A stretch of 64,000 bases of DNA from JBCDJG01 sp038748065 (GCA_038748065.1 JBCDJG010000024.1:7880-71879); one strand, 5' to 3'. Counted from the first letter of the stretch, positions 1 through 9,413 are shown. Notes: generated by a model not told the origin, from the sequence alone. Numbers and translations: made by a program.

Positions 1-371
1 ATGCTACCCAGTGAGCGGTTCTGCAGTCGGCGGAGGTGCCGCAGCTCGCCCGCCAGGGTGCTGGACGGAAACACGGAGCGCGCGAATACCACGGGCCGGT
101 CGCGGATGAGCAACATAACCTCTCGAACCAGGGCCCGCCCCCGCAGAGACATGCCCAACAGACGTTGCTCGCTGATCAGCGGCACCTGCCATCCCTGATG
201 GAGGCGCTGCACCCTGAACTGGCCATCGCTGATATCAATCAAGTGGTTGGTCAGCGAGCCGTCGTCCAGCAGCCATCGTCGTACCGACGCGGGCAGGAAG
301 AAGCGCGGGCACTGACGCTCCGGGCGCCAGGCCGGCTCGCGCTCGATCGGGCGTTGTGCTCGATAGGTCAC
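1..371 (-). CDS. ubiC: Chorismate lyase, 3' part cut by window edge
   Basis: Chorismate pyruvate-lyase makes 4-hydroxybenzoate, the first committed step of ubiquinone synthesis in the cytosol. Reading leftward, the frame contains RRWLLDDGSLT near the N-terminus and, near the left edge, a REVMLLIRDRPVVFARSV segment followed by PSSTLAGELRHLRRL. These match the E. coli UbiC layout (DSMT; REILL..; VVPVSTLSG). An in-frame stop lies at about 420-422 and no ATG follows it, so a GTG at 371 is the likely start. The C-terminus lies beyond base 1. It is divergent from the rubredoxin-reductase gene with 197 bases between them. The assignment rests on motif alignment from memory. Confidence 0.8.
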   Translation of the reverse strand, partial: MTYRAQRPIEREPAWRPERQCPRFFLPASVRRWLLDDGSLTNHLIDISDGQFRVQRLHQGWQVPLISEQRLLGMSLRGRALVREVMLLIRDRPVVFARSVFPSSTLAGELRHLRRLQNRSLGS

Positions 372-568
372 CGGAAATCCAGGGTGTTTCGGGAGTGGCG
401 AGAATGCGCCATACGCAGGTCACATGCAAGCCGACGATTGTCCCGATTTGCCAAGTGGCTGACCCACATAACCCTTGCACAATTTTCATACAGGCCTATA
501 GTGATGCCCCCGATTACCCGCCTGACTGCGGGGCAGCAGAGACAGAGCACGACGGAGTAAGAAGCGTT

Positions 569-1939
569 ATGAGTAGATGGGAATGTATCGTTTGCGGCCT
601 GGTATACGACGAGAAAGAAGGTTGGCCTGACGATGGCATTGCGCCCGGCACGAAGTGGGAGGATGTTCCCGAGGACTGGCTGTGTCCTGACTGTGGCGTC
701 GGCAAGGAGGACTTCGAGCTGCTTGAAGAGTCTGCTGTCGAAGATACCCCTCATCACGAGGAGCCGGTCGTTGATAAGGTGCATCCACCCGTGGTCATTC
801 TCGGCACCGGCCTTGCGGGCTATGGTCTGGCGAAAGAGTTTCGCAAGCATGACCAGGAAACGCCCCTGATCCTGATAACGTCCGACGACGGGCGATCTTA
901 CTCCAAGCCCATGCTGTCCACTGGCTACACGAAGGGCACGGAAGCTGATGACCTGGCACAGCTCGATGCGGGTGGCATGGCACGCATGCTGAAAGCCAGC
1001 GTATGGACGATGACCAAGGTCAACGAGATCGATACCGAGCAACAGCTGATAAAGGTCGGCGATGCCCAAACTGCTGTGCATTACAGCAAACTGGTGCTGG
1101 CCGTGGGCGCCAACGTGATCCGCCCGCCAATTACCGGGGATGGGCTGGAACTGGTCTACTCCGTCAATGACCTGCTGGACTTCGATGACTTCCGCACGGC
1201 CATGAAGAAAAACGACGTGAAGAAGGTCTGTTTGATTGGCGCCGGACTGATCGGTTGCGAATACACCAACGACCTTCTTAACGGTGGCTTCGAAGTAGAA
1301 GCCGTCGACCCGCTGGGCTACTGCCTGCCGACGTTGCTTCCTGAACCCGCCGGTCGAGCTGTGCAGGCCGCGCTGGAAGAGAAGGGCGCCAAGTTTCACT
1401 TCGGCCCGCTGGTGACTGAAGTTAACAAGTCCGACAGCGGCGTGCGCGTGACCTTGAACAATGGCGAGACGATCGATGCCGATCTGGTCGTTTCCGCCGT
1501 CGGGGTGCGTCCCCGGGTTGACCTGGCCCAGGCCTCCGGGATCGAGGTGAACCGCGGAATTACAACCAATCGCCTGCTGGAGACCAGCGCGCCTAATGTA
1601 TACGCCATGGGCGACTGCGCCGAGGTTAATGGCCATGTGCTGGTCTATGTGGCGCCGTTGATGGCGGCCGCGCGAGCACTCGGCAAAACCCTCGCGGGTG
1701 AGGCCACTGAGGTTGCCTACCCCGCTATGCCCGTGACGATCAAAACGCCGGCCTGTCCGGTGGTAGTAGCGCCGCCGGCGCAGGGCGCGGAAGGTGATTG
1801 GTCGATCTCTCAGGATGGCAACAGCGTAAAGGCGGAGTTCCGAAACGCAGGCGGCGAGCTCCTAGGCTTTGCCCTAACGGGTGATGCAACCAGAGAGAAG
1901 ATGGCGCTGCAGAAGGAACTGCCGGCCATTATGGGCTGA
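569..1939 (+). CDS. Rubredoxin-FAD/NAD(P)H rubredoxin reductase fusion
   Basis: A 456-residue protein that joins two electron-transfer partners usually made as separate proteins. Residues 1-50 are a rubredoxin with the iron ligands C6, C9 (CIVC) and C39, C42 (CPDC). After a 20-residue acidic linker comes a FAD-dependent NAD(P)H reductase with GTGLAG near residue 79, a second dinucleotide fold GAGLIGCE, and a VYAMGDCAE FAD motif. The reductase passes electrons from NAD(P)H to rubredoxin, which in this family feeds alkane hydroxylases or oxygen/peroxide-detoxifying enzymes. The start ATG at 569 follows GGAGTAAGAAG; the open frame extends upstream to 356, but that part resembles no rubredoxin. 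In Pseudomonas the two functions are separate genes. Confidence 0.9.
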   Translation: MSRWECIVCGLVYDEKEGWPDDGIAPGTKWEDVPEDWLCPDCGVGKEDFELLEESAVEDTPHHEEPVVDKVHPPVVILGTGLAGYGLAKEFRKHDQETPLILITSDDGRSYSKPMLSTGYTKGTEADDLAQLDAGGMARMLKASVWTMTKVNEIDTEQQLIKVGDAQTAVHYSKLVLAVGANVIRPPITGDGLELVYSVNDLLDFDDFRTAMKKNDVKKVCLIGAGLIGCEYTNDLLNGGFEVEAVDPLGYCLPTLLPEPAGRAVQAALEEKGAKFHFGPLVTEVNKSDSGVRVTLNNGETIDADLVVSAVGVRPRVDLAQASGIEVNRGITTNRLLETSAPNVYAMGDCAEVNGHVLVYVAPLMAAARALGKTLAGEATEVAYPAMPVTIKTPACPVVVAPPAQGAEGDWSISQDGNSVKAEFRNAGGELLGFALTGDATREKMALQKELPAIMG

Positions 1940-1956
1940 GGCCGTATACGGGCGGC

Positions 1957-4020
1957 CTAAACCCAACCGAAGCGCTGGCCGGCCCCGGTCCAGCGCGACA
2001 CCAGTGGCGCTGCGCGCTCCGGATGCTCGGCGGTGATCTGACTAGCAAGTGCCTGTACCCTGTCCAGCAGGTCGGCATGGCCGGGGAGTTGGGCTACACG
2101 AAACTCCATCAGCCCGGTCTGCCGCGTGCCCAGCACTTCGCCGGGCCCACGCAGTTCAAGGTCCTTTTCCGCAATGTAGAAACCGTCTGTGCTTTCGCGC
2201 ATTGCATTCAGCCGTTCCTTGCTCTGCCTGCCTAGCGGAGGCTGGTACAAGAGCACACAGTGGCTGGCGATGGACCCGCGCCCTACGCGGCCGCGCAATT
2301 GGTGTAACTGAGCGAGGCCAAGGCGTTCAGGGTTTTCGATGATCATTAGGCTGGCATTGGGCACATCCACACCAACCTCAATCACTGTGGTTGCTACCAG
2401 CACCTGCAGGTCACCCGCCTTGAAGGCCGCCATAACGCCTTCCTTATCCGCCGCTTTCATACGGCCGTGAACCAGGCCCACCTCAATGCCTGGCAGGGCC
2501 TTCTGCATCTCCTCGAAAGTGGCCTCAGCCGCCTGCGCCTGCAGGGCTTCACTCTCTTCAATGAGCGTGCATACCCAGTAGGCCTGTCGGCCCTCGGCAC
2601 AGGCAGCGGCAACGCGCTCCATCACCCGGCCCCGACGCTGCCCGTCGATAAGAACAGTTTCCACGGGCGTGCGACCGGGTGGCAGTTCGTCTATGACGGA
2701 GCAGTCGAGGTCGGCATAGGCCACCATGCTGAGGGTGCGGGGAATGGGTGTGGCGGTCATAACCAGCTGATGGGGACGGGCGCCGGCCCTGGCCTTGTCG
2801 GTGAGGGCCAGTCGCTGATGCACGCCAAAGCGGTGCTGTTCGTCCACGATCACCAGACCAAGACGATCGAAGACCACGTCATCCTGGAAGAGGGCGTGGG
2901 TCCCAATCACCATGGCGGCATGCCCCGTGCTCAGGCGCTCAAGGGTGGCCGCGCGCTTTTTACCCTTGCTACGCCCAGTCAGCCAGCAGAGCTCGATGTC
3001 CAGGGGCTCGAACCAGCCACAAAAGTTGCGCCAGTGCTGCTCCGCCAGGATTTCTGTGGGTGACATTAGCGCGACCTGGTAGCCATTGGCGATGGCCTGC
3101 AGCGCAGCGGTCGCCGCGACGACGGTTTTGCCTGAGCCGACGTCACCCTGCACCAGTCTCAGCATGGGCACCTCAGTTTGCAGGTCGGCGCTGATTTCTG
3201 CCATTACGCGCCGCTGGGCGCCTGTGGGTGAGAAGGGCAGGTTTTCAAGGAATCGATGCTCCAGCCCGCCACCAGCGCTGAGCGCGGGCGCCGGTCGTTC
3301 CTGTTGCTGCTGGCGAAGCTGCTGTAGAGACAGGTTATGTGCGACCAGCTCTTCCACCGCCAGGCGCAGCTGCGCAGGGTGTTGCCCCTCGCGTAACTGC
3401 CCCTGGGGTGCCTCCGGTGGTGGCGCGTGCAGGTAACGCAACGCCTCGGCCAGATCGAAATCAATGCCGGGCGTATCGGGTAATAGCTCCCGCGGGCCAT
3501 CGCGGTCAAGGTAAGTGATTGCCTGCTCGCACAGCTTGCGCCACTGGTTTTGGCTGATGCCTTCGGTCGTGGGATAGATCGGTGTCAGGGTATCCTGCTC
3601 GATGAGTTCGCCCTCATCCAGCTGGCGGTACTCCGGGTGATACAGTTCAAGGCCACTCGGCCCTCGTCTGGCCTGGCCAAAGCAGCGCAGCCGCGCGCCG
3701 GGCAGCAGGCGATTCTTCTGGGCGGCGCTGAAATGAAAGAAGCGCAGCGTCAGGGTACCGCTGCCGTCCTGCATTCTGACCACCAGGCTGCGGCGTCGAC
3801 CGTAGGCGATATCCGCGAGCTTTACCTCGCCCTCAACAACGACCTCGTCGCCATCCTGCAGAGCGCCTATCGGGGTTACACGAGTTCGATCCTGGTAGCG
3901 AAGCGGCAGGTGAAAGAGTAAGTCTTCTATGCGCTGTATGCCGTAGTCCGCGAGCTTTTTCGCCAACGCTGGGCCGACGCCGCGCAATTGCTTCACCGGG
4001 TAATCTGCTATACCCGCCAT
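1957..4020 (-). CDS. recG: ATP-dependent DNA helicase RecG
   Basis: RecG remodels stalled replication forks and Holliday junctions in the cytosol. The 687-residue length is normal (E. coli 693). An N-terminal wedge/OB domain is followed by helicase motor motifs: Walker A GDVGSGKT at about 292-299, DEQH at 393-396, and MTATPIPRT. The C-terminal part carries QLRGRVGRG. The ATG overlaps the oxyR stop in a TGATG junction, so the two are probably translationally coupled. It converges on the rubredoxin-reductase gene with only 17 bases between stops. Confidence 0.97.
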   Translation of the reverse strand: MAGIADYPVKQLRGVGPALAKKLADYGIQRIEDLLFHLPLRYQDRTRVTPIGALQDGDEVVVEGEVKLADIAYGRRRSLVVRMQDGSGTLTLRFFHFSAAQKNRLLPGARLRCFGQARRGPSGLELYHPEYRQLDEGELIEQDTLTPIYPTTEGISQNQWRKLCEQAITYLDRDGPRELLPDTPGIDFDLAEALRYLHAPPPEAPQGQLREGQHPAQLRLAVEELVAHNLSLQQLRQQQQERPAPALSAGGGLEHRFLENLPFSPTGAQRRVMAEISADLQTEVPMLRLVQGDVGSGKTVVAATAALQAIANGYQVALMSPTEILAEQHWRNFCGWFEPLDIELCWLTGRSKGKKRAATLERLSTGHAAMVIGTHALFQDDVVFDRLGLVIVDEQHRFGVHQRLALTDKARAGARPHQLVMTATPIPRTLSMVAYADLDCSVIDELPPGRTPVETVLIDGQRRGRVMERVAAACAEGRQAYWVCTLIEESEALQAQAAEATFEEMQKALPGIEVGLVHGRMKAADKEGVMAAFKAGDLQVLVATTVIEVGVDVPNASLMIIENPERLGLAQLHQLRGRVGRGSIASHCVLLYQPPLGRQSKERLNAMRESTDGFYIAEKDLELRGPGEVLGTRQTGLMEFRVAQLPGHADLLDRVQALASQITAEHPERAAPLVSRWTGAGQRFGWV

Positions 4021-4919
4021 CAGTCCCTTAGGGCGTCACAGAGTATATCGATGGCCTGATGGCGCGGATAGGACACGCGCCATGCCAGGGCGATGGTGCG
4101 CCTCGGTGGCTCACCCAAAAAAGGGCGAACAGCGAGCGTGTCTTCGGCATACTGTGCGATGTCAGCTGCGGACCGCGGCACAACCGTAAGACCAAGCCCG
4201 CTGGCGACCATGTGTTTGAGTGTCTCCAGCGAGCTACCTTCAAGCACGGTATGGCCAGCGTCCTGGCTGGCAATGAGCGACTCCTGCAAGCCGGGACAGG
4301 CCTCCAGCACCTGGTCACGAAAGCAGTGCCCTTCGCCCATCAGCAAAACCTCCTGACCAGCGAGTGCTGCCGGATCAATGGCTTGCTCCTCGGCGAGGGG
4401 ATGATCTTCGCGCATGAGTACCACAAAAGGCTCATCGTAAAGATCACGTGTAACGACCTCTGGCTCGTTGAAGGGCAGCGCGATGAAAATGGCATCGAGC
4501 TCGCCGGCGCTGAGCTTTTTACGCAGCACGGCGGTATAGCTTTCTTCAATATACAAGGGCATTTGCGGCGCAATGGCCTGCAGGCCGCGCACCAGCTTGG
4601 GGAACAGGTAGGGTCCTACCGTGAAAATCGCGCCCACAGACAGCACGGTACCCAGCGGGTCCTTGCCCAGCTCTGCCAGATTCACGAGGTTAGTCGTTTC
4701 CTGCAGCACGGTCTGTGCCTGGGCGGCAATTCGCTCTCCAATAGCGGTTGCTGCTACCTTATGGCGGGACCGTTCGAACAGTGCCACGCCGAGCTCGTCC
4801 TCCAGCTTCTTGATCGCCACGCTCAATGTGGGCTGGCTGACGTTGCATTGCTCGGCGGCGCGCCGGAAGTGACCGGTCTCGTAGAGGGCAACAACGTAGC
4901 GCAGTTCTGTTAGGGTCAT
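4020..4919 (-). CDS. oxyR: Peroxide-sensing LysR-type regulator OxyR
   Basis: A 299-residue LysR-family activator of peroxide defence genes. The winged HTH spans about residues 5-60 (ALYETGHFRRAAEQCNVSQP). The redox pair sits at C199 (GEGHCFRDQ) and C208, exactly the E. coli OxyR positions that form the disulfide on contact with hydrogen peroxide. It is cotranscribed with recG through a one-base stop/start overlap, an order also known from Pseudomonas. It is divergent from the epimerase-like gene at 4961 with only 41 bases between, so both promoters must share that space. Confidence 0.96.
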   Translation of the reverse strand: MTLTELRYVVALYETGHFRRAAEQCNVSQPTLSVAIKKLEDELGVALFERSRHKVAATAIGERIAAQAQTVLQETTNLVNLAELGKDPLGTVLSVGAIFTVGPYLFPKLVRGLQAIAPQMPLYIEESYTAVLRKKLSAGELDAIFIALPFNEPEVVTRDLYDEPFVVLMREDHPLAEEQAIDPAALAGQEVLLMGEGHCFRDQVLEACPGLQESLIASQDAGHTVLEGSSLETLKHMVASGLGLTVVPRSAADIAQYAEDTLAVRPFLGEPPRRTIALAWRVSYPRHQAIDILCDALRD

Positions 4920-4960
4920 GGAGTTCCAGCGGATAGGTGTAGAACGCTATAGTGTAACCA

Positions 4961-5824
4961 GTGAGGGATTCTCTAATAAACAGCAAATCTGTTCTTGTGA
5001 TCGGCTGCGGTGATCTCGGCCAACGTGCCGGCGCACGCTTGAAAGACGCCGGCTTTGCGGTCACGGGCAGCCGGCGCAATCCCGATGTCCTGCCCGACTG
5101 GATAGAGCCGCTTACTGCGGACTATGGCAGCGCGCAGGAGATGGCGCAGTTGCAGGCGCTGGCGCCTGATTACCTGATCGCTACACAGGTGCCATCTGAG
5201 TACAGTGTCGACGGCTATCGGCGCGGATTCAGCCAGGGTATGGCTAATATTCTGGCGGGTCTTGGAGGGCATTGCCCGCGGTTCACGATCATGGTGTCCA
5301 GCACGCGCGTCTACGCGTCCGGGGACGGCAACTGGGTGGATGAGGACAGCCCTCTAGCGCTGGACGATCCTCGCGCGCTCGCCATCATTGAGGCAGAGCA
5401 GCAGCTTATGCAATCGGGCCTGCCCGCCGCTGTGGTGCGCTTCGGCGGCATATATGGCGATGAGCGCGGGCGCCTGCTTGGCCGGATTGCGCGAGGTGAA
5501 ATCAATGGTCCAGAGCCTGTGGTCTATGGCAACCGCATACACCGCAACGATGCGGGAGCCTTTCTTGCCTTCCTGCTGACCGCGGCCGACGCAGGTCGCC
5601 CTCTTCCCGGTTATTACACCGGCGTTGACGATACACCGGCGCCGCGTCACGAGGTCGAGACCTGGATAGCCAGCCAACTCGGTATAGAGACTCACGAGTT
5701 ATCGCCGCCGGAGACCTCGCCCGCGCATAAGCGTTGCCGTAATACGGCGATGAGAGGTACAGGCTTCGAGCTACAGTACCCAACCTACCAGGCGGGCTAT
5801 TCGGAAGTGCTGAGCAGACGCTAG
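4961..5824 (+). CDS. NAD(P)-binding epimerase-like protein (extended SDR, YeeZ type)
   Basis: A 287-residue single-domain Rossmann protein. The dinucleotide-binding motif VLVIGCGDLGQR lies at about residues 11-22, and MVSSTRVYAS near 110 corresponds to the sugar-epimerase strand before the active site. It resembles the YeeZ-like NAD-dependent epimerase/dehydratase proteins, whose substrate is not established. The start is a GTG at 4961, just downstream of oxyR's divergent start. Its stop overlaps the stop of the convergent ridA gene. The family is fairly sure; the function is unknown. Confidence 0.8.
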   Translation: MRDSLINSKSVLVIGCGDLGQRAGARLKDAGFAVTGSRRNPDVLPDWIEPLTADYGSAQEMAQLQALAPDYLIATQVPSEYSVDGYRRGFSQGMANILAGLGGHCPRFTIMVSSTRVYASGDGNWVDEDSPLALDDPRALAIIEAEQQLMQSGLPAAVVRFGGIYGDERGRLLGRIARGEINGPEPVVYGNRIHRNDAGAFLAFLLTAADAGRPLPGYYTGVDDTPAPRHEVETWIASQLGIETHELSPPETSPAHKRCRNTAMRGTGFELQYPTYQAGYSEVLSRR

Positions 5825-6204
5825 ACCGAGAGAATGGCCTCAACCTCAATATCCACGCCCTTGGGCAGGGCCGCGACCTGCACGCAGGCACGTGCGGGAT
5901 AGGGCTCGTTGAAGAAGCCAGCCATCACCTCGTTAACAGCGGCGAAATCACCGAGGTCCGTCAGCGAAATATTGATTTTAACGGCATCATTAAGCGTGCC
6001 ACCTGCGGCGGCCGCGACCGCCGTGAGGTTATTGAAGACCTGCACCGCCTGGGCACTGATATCGCCCTCGACGATCTCCATGCTACCGGGGACCAGCGGA
6101 ATCTGGCCCGACAGCCAGACTGTGTTGCCTACTTTAACGGCCTGAGAATAGGGGCCAATGGCTTCGGGGGCGTCAACGGTAGAGATAACGGCGCGGTTGC
6201 TCAT
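5821..6204 (-). CDS. ridA: RidA family reactive intermediate/imine deaminase
   Basis: A 127-residue YjgF/YER057c/UK114 protein. RidA hydrolyses reactive enamine/imine intermediates, such as 2-aminoacrylate released by PLP-dependent threonine and serine dehydratases, protecting PLP enzymes in the cytosol. Visible family features are IGPYSQAVKVGNTVWLSGQI near the N-terminus and the C-terminal signature PARACVQVAALPKGVDIEVE, which holds the substrate-binding arginine. It lies 10 bases downstream of spoT on the same strand, an arrangement also found in Pseudomonas, and probably belongs to the rpoZ-spoT transcript. Confidence 0.93.
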   Translation of the reverse strand: MSNRAVISTVDAPEAIGPYSQAVKVGNTVWLSGQIPLVPGSMEIVEGDISAQAVQVFNNLTAVAAAAGGTLNDAVKINISLTDLGDFAAVNEVMAGFFNEPYPARACVQVAALPKGVDIEVEAILSV

Positions 6205-6214
6205 ACTGGTGTCC

Positions 6215-8332
6215 TCAGTTTTTGATACGGGTAACCCGGCGCAGAGACTGCAGACTCCGCAAGCGTTTCATGATGTGGGCGAGATGCACCCGGTTTTTGA
6301 CCTGTAGCTCGAGGTCCACGTAAGTGAACTGGTGATCCTTGTCCGAGGTCGTGATTTTTTCGATATTCACACCCATGCTATTTATTCGGGTGGCGATCAC
6401 TGCAATCATGCCGCGTCGGTTCTCCACCTCGATACGCAGGTGAACCAGATATTCGCCCTCGACGTTTTCATCCCAGCGCAGGGCCACCAATCTGTCTTCC
6501 TTGTCTCGCATGTCATGCAGATTGCGGCAGCTTTCGCGATGCACGACGACGCCCTTCTCCGAGCTCAGGTAGCCTTCGATGGCATCGCCCGGGATGGGGT
6601 GACAGCACTTGCCGAAGGTGAGCATAAACCCCTCGGTACCGCGAATTGCCACTGGCGGCGCATCGCTCTCACCCTCGCCGGGCGCGCCGGATTCCACCTT
6701 TCCTAGAAGCTGCTGGGCCGTGATGCCGGGCAAGCGATTGCCTCGGGCGATATCCTCATAGAGATCATCGATGGCGCCGTAGTTGTGGCCCTTCAGGTAG
6801 TCGCGCAGCTCCTGCTCCGGCAGCTCGTCCAGGCGCCGATCGAAGGCGGCGAAGCCCTTATCGAGGAGCCGCCGGCCAAGGGTGACGGAGTCATCCCGGG
6901 TCTGGTGCTTCAGGTAGTGACGGATGTTGGTGCGCGCCTTGGCCGTAACGGCGTAGTTGAACCAGGAAGGATTGGGTCGGGCACCCGGTGCTGTGAGAAT
7001 CTCCACCGTTTGACCGCTTTGCAGAGGCTCTGATAGTGGAGCCAGGCGTCGGTTGATACGGCAGGCGACGCAGCTATTGCCGACGTCGGTATGGACAGCG
7101 TAGGCGAAGTCGACAGCGGTAGCGCCGCGGGGCAGCTCCATAATGCGGCCCTTGGGCGTAAAAACGTAGATCTCATCCGGAAACAGGTCGATCTTGACGC
7201 TTTCAATGAACTCCAGCGAGTTCCCGGCGCGCTGCTGCATTTCCAGCAGGCCCTGCACCCACTCCCGGGCACGGGCATGGCTGCCGTTGGCGTTTTGCCC
7301 ATCGCTTTTGTAAAGCCAGTGGGCCGCGATCCCGTTGTTGGCCATCTCTTCCATTTCCCGGGTGCGGATTTGAATTTCTATCGGGACGCCGTGCATGCCC
7401 ATCAGTCCGGTATGCAGGGATTGGTAGCCGTTGGCTTTGGGGATGGCGATGTAATCCTTAAATTCGCCCGGGATAGGTTTGTAGAGGCTGTGGATGCAGC
7501 CGAGTACCCGATAGCAGGTATCAACGGAGTCCACGATGATGCGGAAGGCGTAGATATCCATGATCTCTGAAAAGGACTTACGCTTCGACTTCATTTTTTT
7601 GTAAATGCTGTAAAGGTGCTTTTCGCGCCCGACCACCTCGACCTCGTGGCCTTCTTGCGCCAGGGTAGAGCTTATCTGGTGGCTTATTTTTTCGACCAGC
7701 TCCTTGCGATGGCCGCGTGCGCCTCCCAGCGCCGCGCGAATGCGCCGCGCGCGCATGGGATAGAGGGCGGAAAAGCCCAGGTCCTCGTATTCGATACGCA
7801 CATTGTTCATGCCCAGTCGCATGGCGATCGGGGCGTAGATGTCCAGTGTTTCTTTGGCGATTCGCCTGGCCTTTTCCGGCTTCAGTACGCCAAGGGTGCG
7901 CATGTTGTGCAGGCGATCCGCTAGCTTGACCAGTATGACGCGGATGTCGCGGGCCATCGCTAGCGCCATCTTCTGGAAGTTTTCCGCCTGCTTTTCTTCC
8001 AGCGTATCGAATTCAATCTGCGTCAGTTTGGACACGCCATCGACGAGGTCAGCGACCGCAGGCCCAAACTGGGCGCCAATGGCTTCTTTGGGAATGCCGG
8101 TATCTTCGATGACGTCGTGCAGCATGGCCGCCATCAGGCTCTGGTGATCCATGTGCATGTCTGCCAGGATGCCGGCGACAGCGAGTGGGTGGGTCACATA
8201 GGGCTCGCCGGAACGCCTTAGCTGACCGAAGTGGGCCTGCTCGGCGAAGTAATAGGCGCGTTTTACGTAGTTGCTCTGCTCGGGATTGAGATAGCTGCGG
8301 AGCGTGGAGTCGAGGGCATCAATGGTTTGCAT
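6215..8332 (-). CDS. spoT: Bifunctional (p)ppGpp synthetase/hydrolase SpoT
   Basis: A 705-residue RelA/SpoT homologue that makes and degrades the stringent-response alarmone. The order is: HD hydrolase domain (HPLAVAGIL near 47; LHDVIEDT near 70), synthetase domain (HSLYKPIPGEFKDYIAIPK and NGYQSLHT), TGS domain (VFTPKGRIMELPRGATAVDF), helical region and C-terminal ACT domain. The intact HD motif marks SpoT rather than a hydrolase-dead RelA. It lies 32 bases after rpoZ and 10 before ridA. Confidence 0.96.
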   Translation of the reverse strand: MQTIDALDSTLRSYLNPEQSNYVKRAYYFAEQAHFGQLRRSGEPYVTHPLAVAGILADMHMDHQSLMAAMLHDVIEDTGIPKEAIGAQFGPAVADLVDGVSKLTQIEFDTLEEKQAENFQKMALAMARDIRVILVKLADRLHNMRTLGVLKPEKARRIAKETLDIYAPIAMRLGMNNVRIEYEDLGFSALYPMRARRIRAALGGARGHRKELVEKISHQISSTLAQEGHEVEVVGREKHLYSIYKKMKSKRKSFSEIMDIYAFRIIVDSVDTCYRVLGCIHSLYKPIPGEFKDYIAIPKANGYQSLHTGLMGMHGVPIEIQIRTREMEEMANNGIAAHWLYKSDGQNANGSHARAREWVQGLLEMQQRAGNSLEFIESVKIDLFPDEIYVFTPKGRIMELPRGATAVDFAYAVHTDVGNSCVACRINRRLAPLSEPLQSGQTVEILTAPGARPNPSWFNYAVTAKARTNIRHYLKHQTRDDSVTLGRRLLDKGFAAFDRRLDELPEQELRDYLKGHNYGAIDDLYEDIARGNRLPGITAQQLLGKVESGAPGEGESDAPPVAIRGTEGFMLTFGKCCHPIPGDAIEGYLSSEKGVVVHRESCRNLHDMRDKEDRLVALRWDENVEGEYLVHLRIEVENRRGMIAVIATRINSMGVNIEKITTSDKDHQFTYVDLELQVKNRVHLAHIMKRLRSLQSLRRVTRIKN

Positions 8333-8364
8333 GTCGGGTTGCGTCGGCGATGCCCTCGCGGCAA

Positions 8365-8634
8365 TTACAGGGGATGTTGCTGCTCGCTGGCCTCCATGAC
8401 CTCTGCCAGCTCTTGCTCGGCCTCGAGCTCTTCTTCGCGCGTGAGAATGTCGGGCGTGACGTGGCCCTCGGCGATTTCACGCAGCGCGATCACAGTGGGT
8501 TTATCGGATTCTTCTTCCACCATCGGGTCCTTGCCGCCGGTAGCCAATTGACGAGCGCGCTTGCTCGCGACCATGACCAGCTCAAAGCGGTTGGAGACGT
8601 TGTCGAGACAGTCCTCTACGGTTACACGTGCCAT
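8365..8634 (-). CDS. rpoZ: RNA polymerase omega subunit
   Basis: Omega helps assemble and stabilise core RNA polymerase and forms one ppGpp binding site. The protein has 89 residues beginning MARVTVEDCLDNVSNRFELV, with the conserved ASKRARQL segment. The open frame continues 29 codons upstream, but the ATG at 8634 has AGGA nine bases before it and matches the family start. The adjacent spoT supplies the ligand, and the two share a transcript in most gammaproteobacteria. Confidence 0.95.
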   Translation of the reverse strand: MARVTVEDCLDNVSNRFELVMVASKRARQLATGGKDPMVEEESDKPTVIALREIAEGHVTPDILTREEELEAEQELAEVMEASEQQHPL

Positions 8635-8668
8635 GTGATGCAATCCTGCAAATGTGAGCGAGCCGGTA

Positions 8669-8697
8669 ATTATAGCTTTATCGACAGTCCGGCGAAA
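8669..8697 (-). promoter_or_regulatory. Candidate rpoZ-spoT promoter
   Basis: On the minus strand a perfect TATAAT (8674 to 8669) lies 34 bases upstream of the rpoZ start codon. The -35 region at the usual spacing is poor (TTCGCC). The call rests mainly on the -10 match and its position. Confidence 0.45.
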
Positions 8698-8789
8698 GCG
8701 CTGCAATTGCGTAAAAGTCACCCCTGCGAAGGCGCTATGTGAAAGAGGAAAGCGAACGGGAAAGGAAGAAATACAGGCTGAGCGCTGGG

Positions 8790-9413
8790 CTAGCTAAGTA
8801 AATCCGATAAGAGTTGTGCGTGCCGGCTGCGCTGGCTGGCGGTGGCCAGGCGCTGCGCGGTGATAATAGCTTCGAGATCGGCGAGAGCCTGGTCAAAGTC
8901 GTCATTGACCACCAGGTAGTCAGAATCAACGTAGTGCGACATCTCGGCTTCAGCCTCGGCCATGCGTCTGGCGATGACCTCACCCTCGTCCTGGCCCCTG
9001 TCCGTCAGCCGCTGCAGCAATGCCTCACGCGACGGGGGCATGATAAAAATGGCGCGACTGTCTGGCACCTGCGCCCTGACCTGGGCTGCACCCTGCCAGT
9101 CGATTTCAAGGATAACGTCGAGGCCTTGGCCCAGCTGCTGCTCGACGGCCGCTCGTGAGGTCGCATACAGATTGCCAAAGACGCGTGCGTGCTCCAGGAA
9201 GTCACCCTGAGCCAGCAGGCTGTTAAATGTGGCCTCATCCACGAAGTGATAATTGACCCCGTCTTCTTCACCCGGCCGAATCGCTCGCGTGGTGTGCGAT
9301 ACGGATACCACAATCGACCTGTGGCGCTCGATCAGCGCTTTCACAAGGCTGGTTTTGCCCGCGCCGGAGGGCGCTGAAACCGTATACAGCGTCCCGGGGC
9401 TTAGATCACTCAA
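8790..9413 (-). CDS. gmk: Guanylate kinase
   Basis: Converts GMP and ATP to GDP and ADP, essential in GTP salvage and in recycling after (p)ppGpp metabolism. The P-loop SAPSGAGKTS is near the N-terminus, followed by SVSHTTRAIRPGE (GMP binding) and LEIDWQGA. An ATG at 9443 gives 217 residues. A TTG at 9413 overlaps the yicC stop and gives MSDLSPGTLYTVSAP and 207 residues, the E. coli length, so I prefer it. It is probably cotranscribed with yicC. Confidence 0.93.
   Translation of the reverse strand: MSDLSPGTLYTVSAPSGAGKTSLVKALIERHRSIVVSVSHTTRAIRPGEEDGVNYHFVDEATFNSLLAQGDFLEHARVFGNLYATSRAAVEQQLGQGLDVILEIDWQGAAQVRAQVPDSRAIFIMPPSREALLQRLTDRGQDEGEVIARRMAEAEAEMSHYVDSDYLVVNDDFDQALADLEAIITAQRLATASQRSRHAQLLSDLLS

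Noticed and set aside
368..1636. A 422-codon open frame on the minus strand opposite the rubredoxin-reductase gene
   Set aside because: It is antisense to a gene with clear motifs, and its translation shows no domain. Long antisense frames are common in GC-rich genomes.
4933..4950. ATAG-N10-CTAT in the oxyR divergent gap as an OxyR binding site
   Set aside because: OxyR half-sites need a seven-base spacing within a four-element array. The spacing here is ten and only one pair is present.
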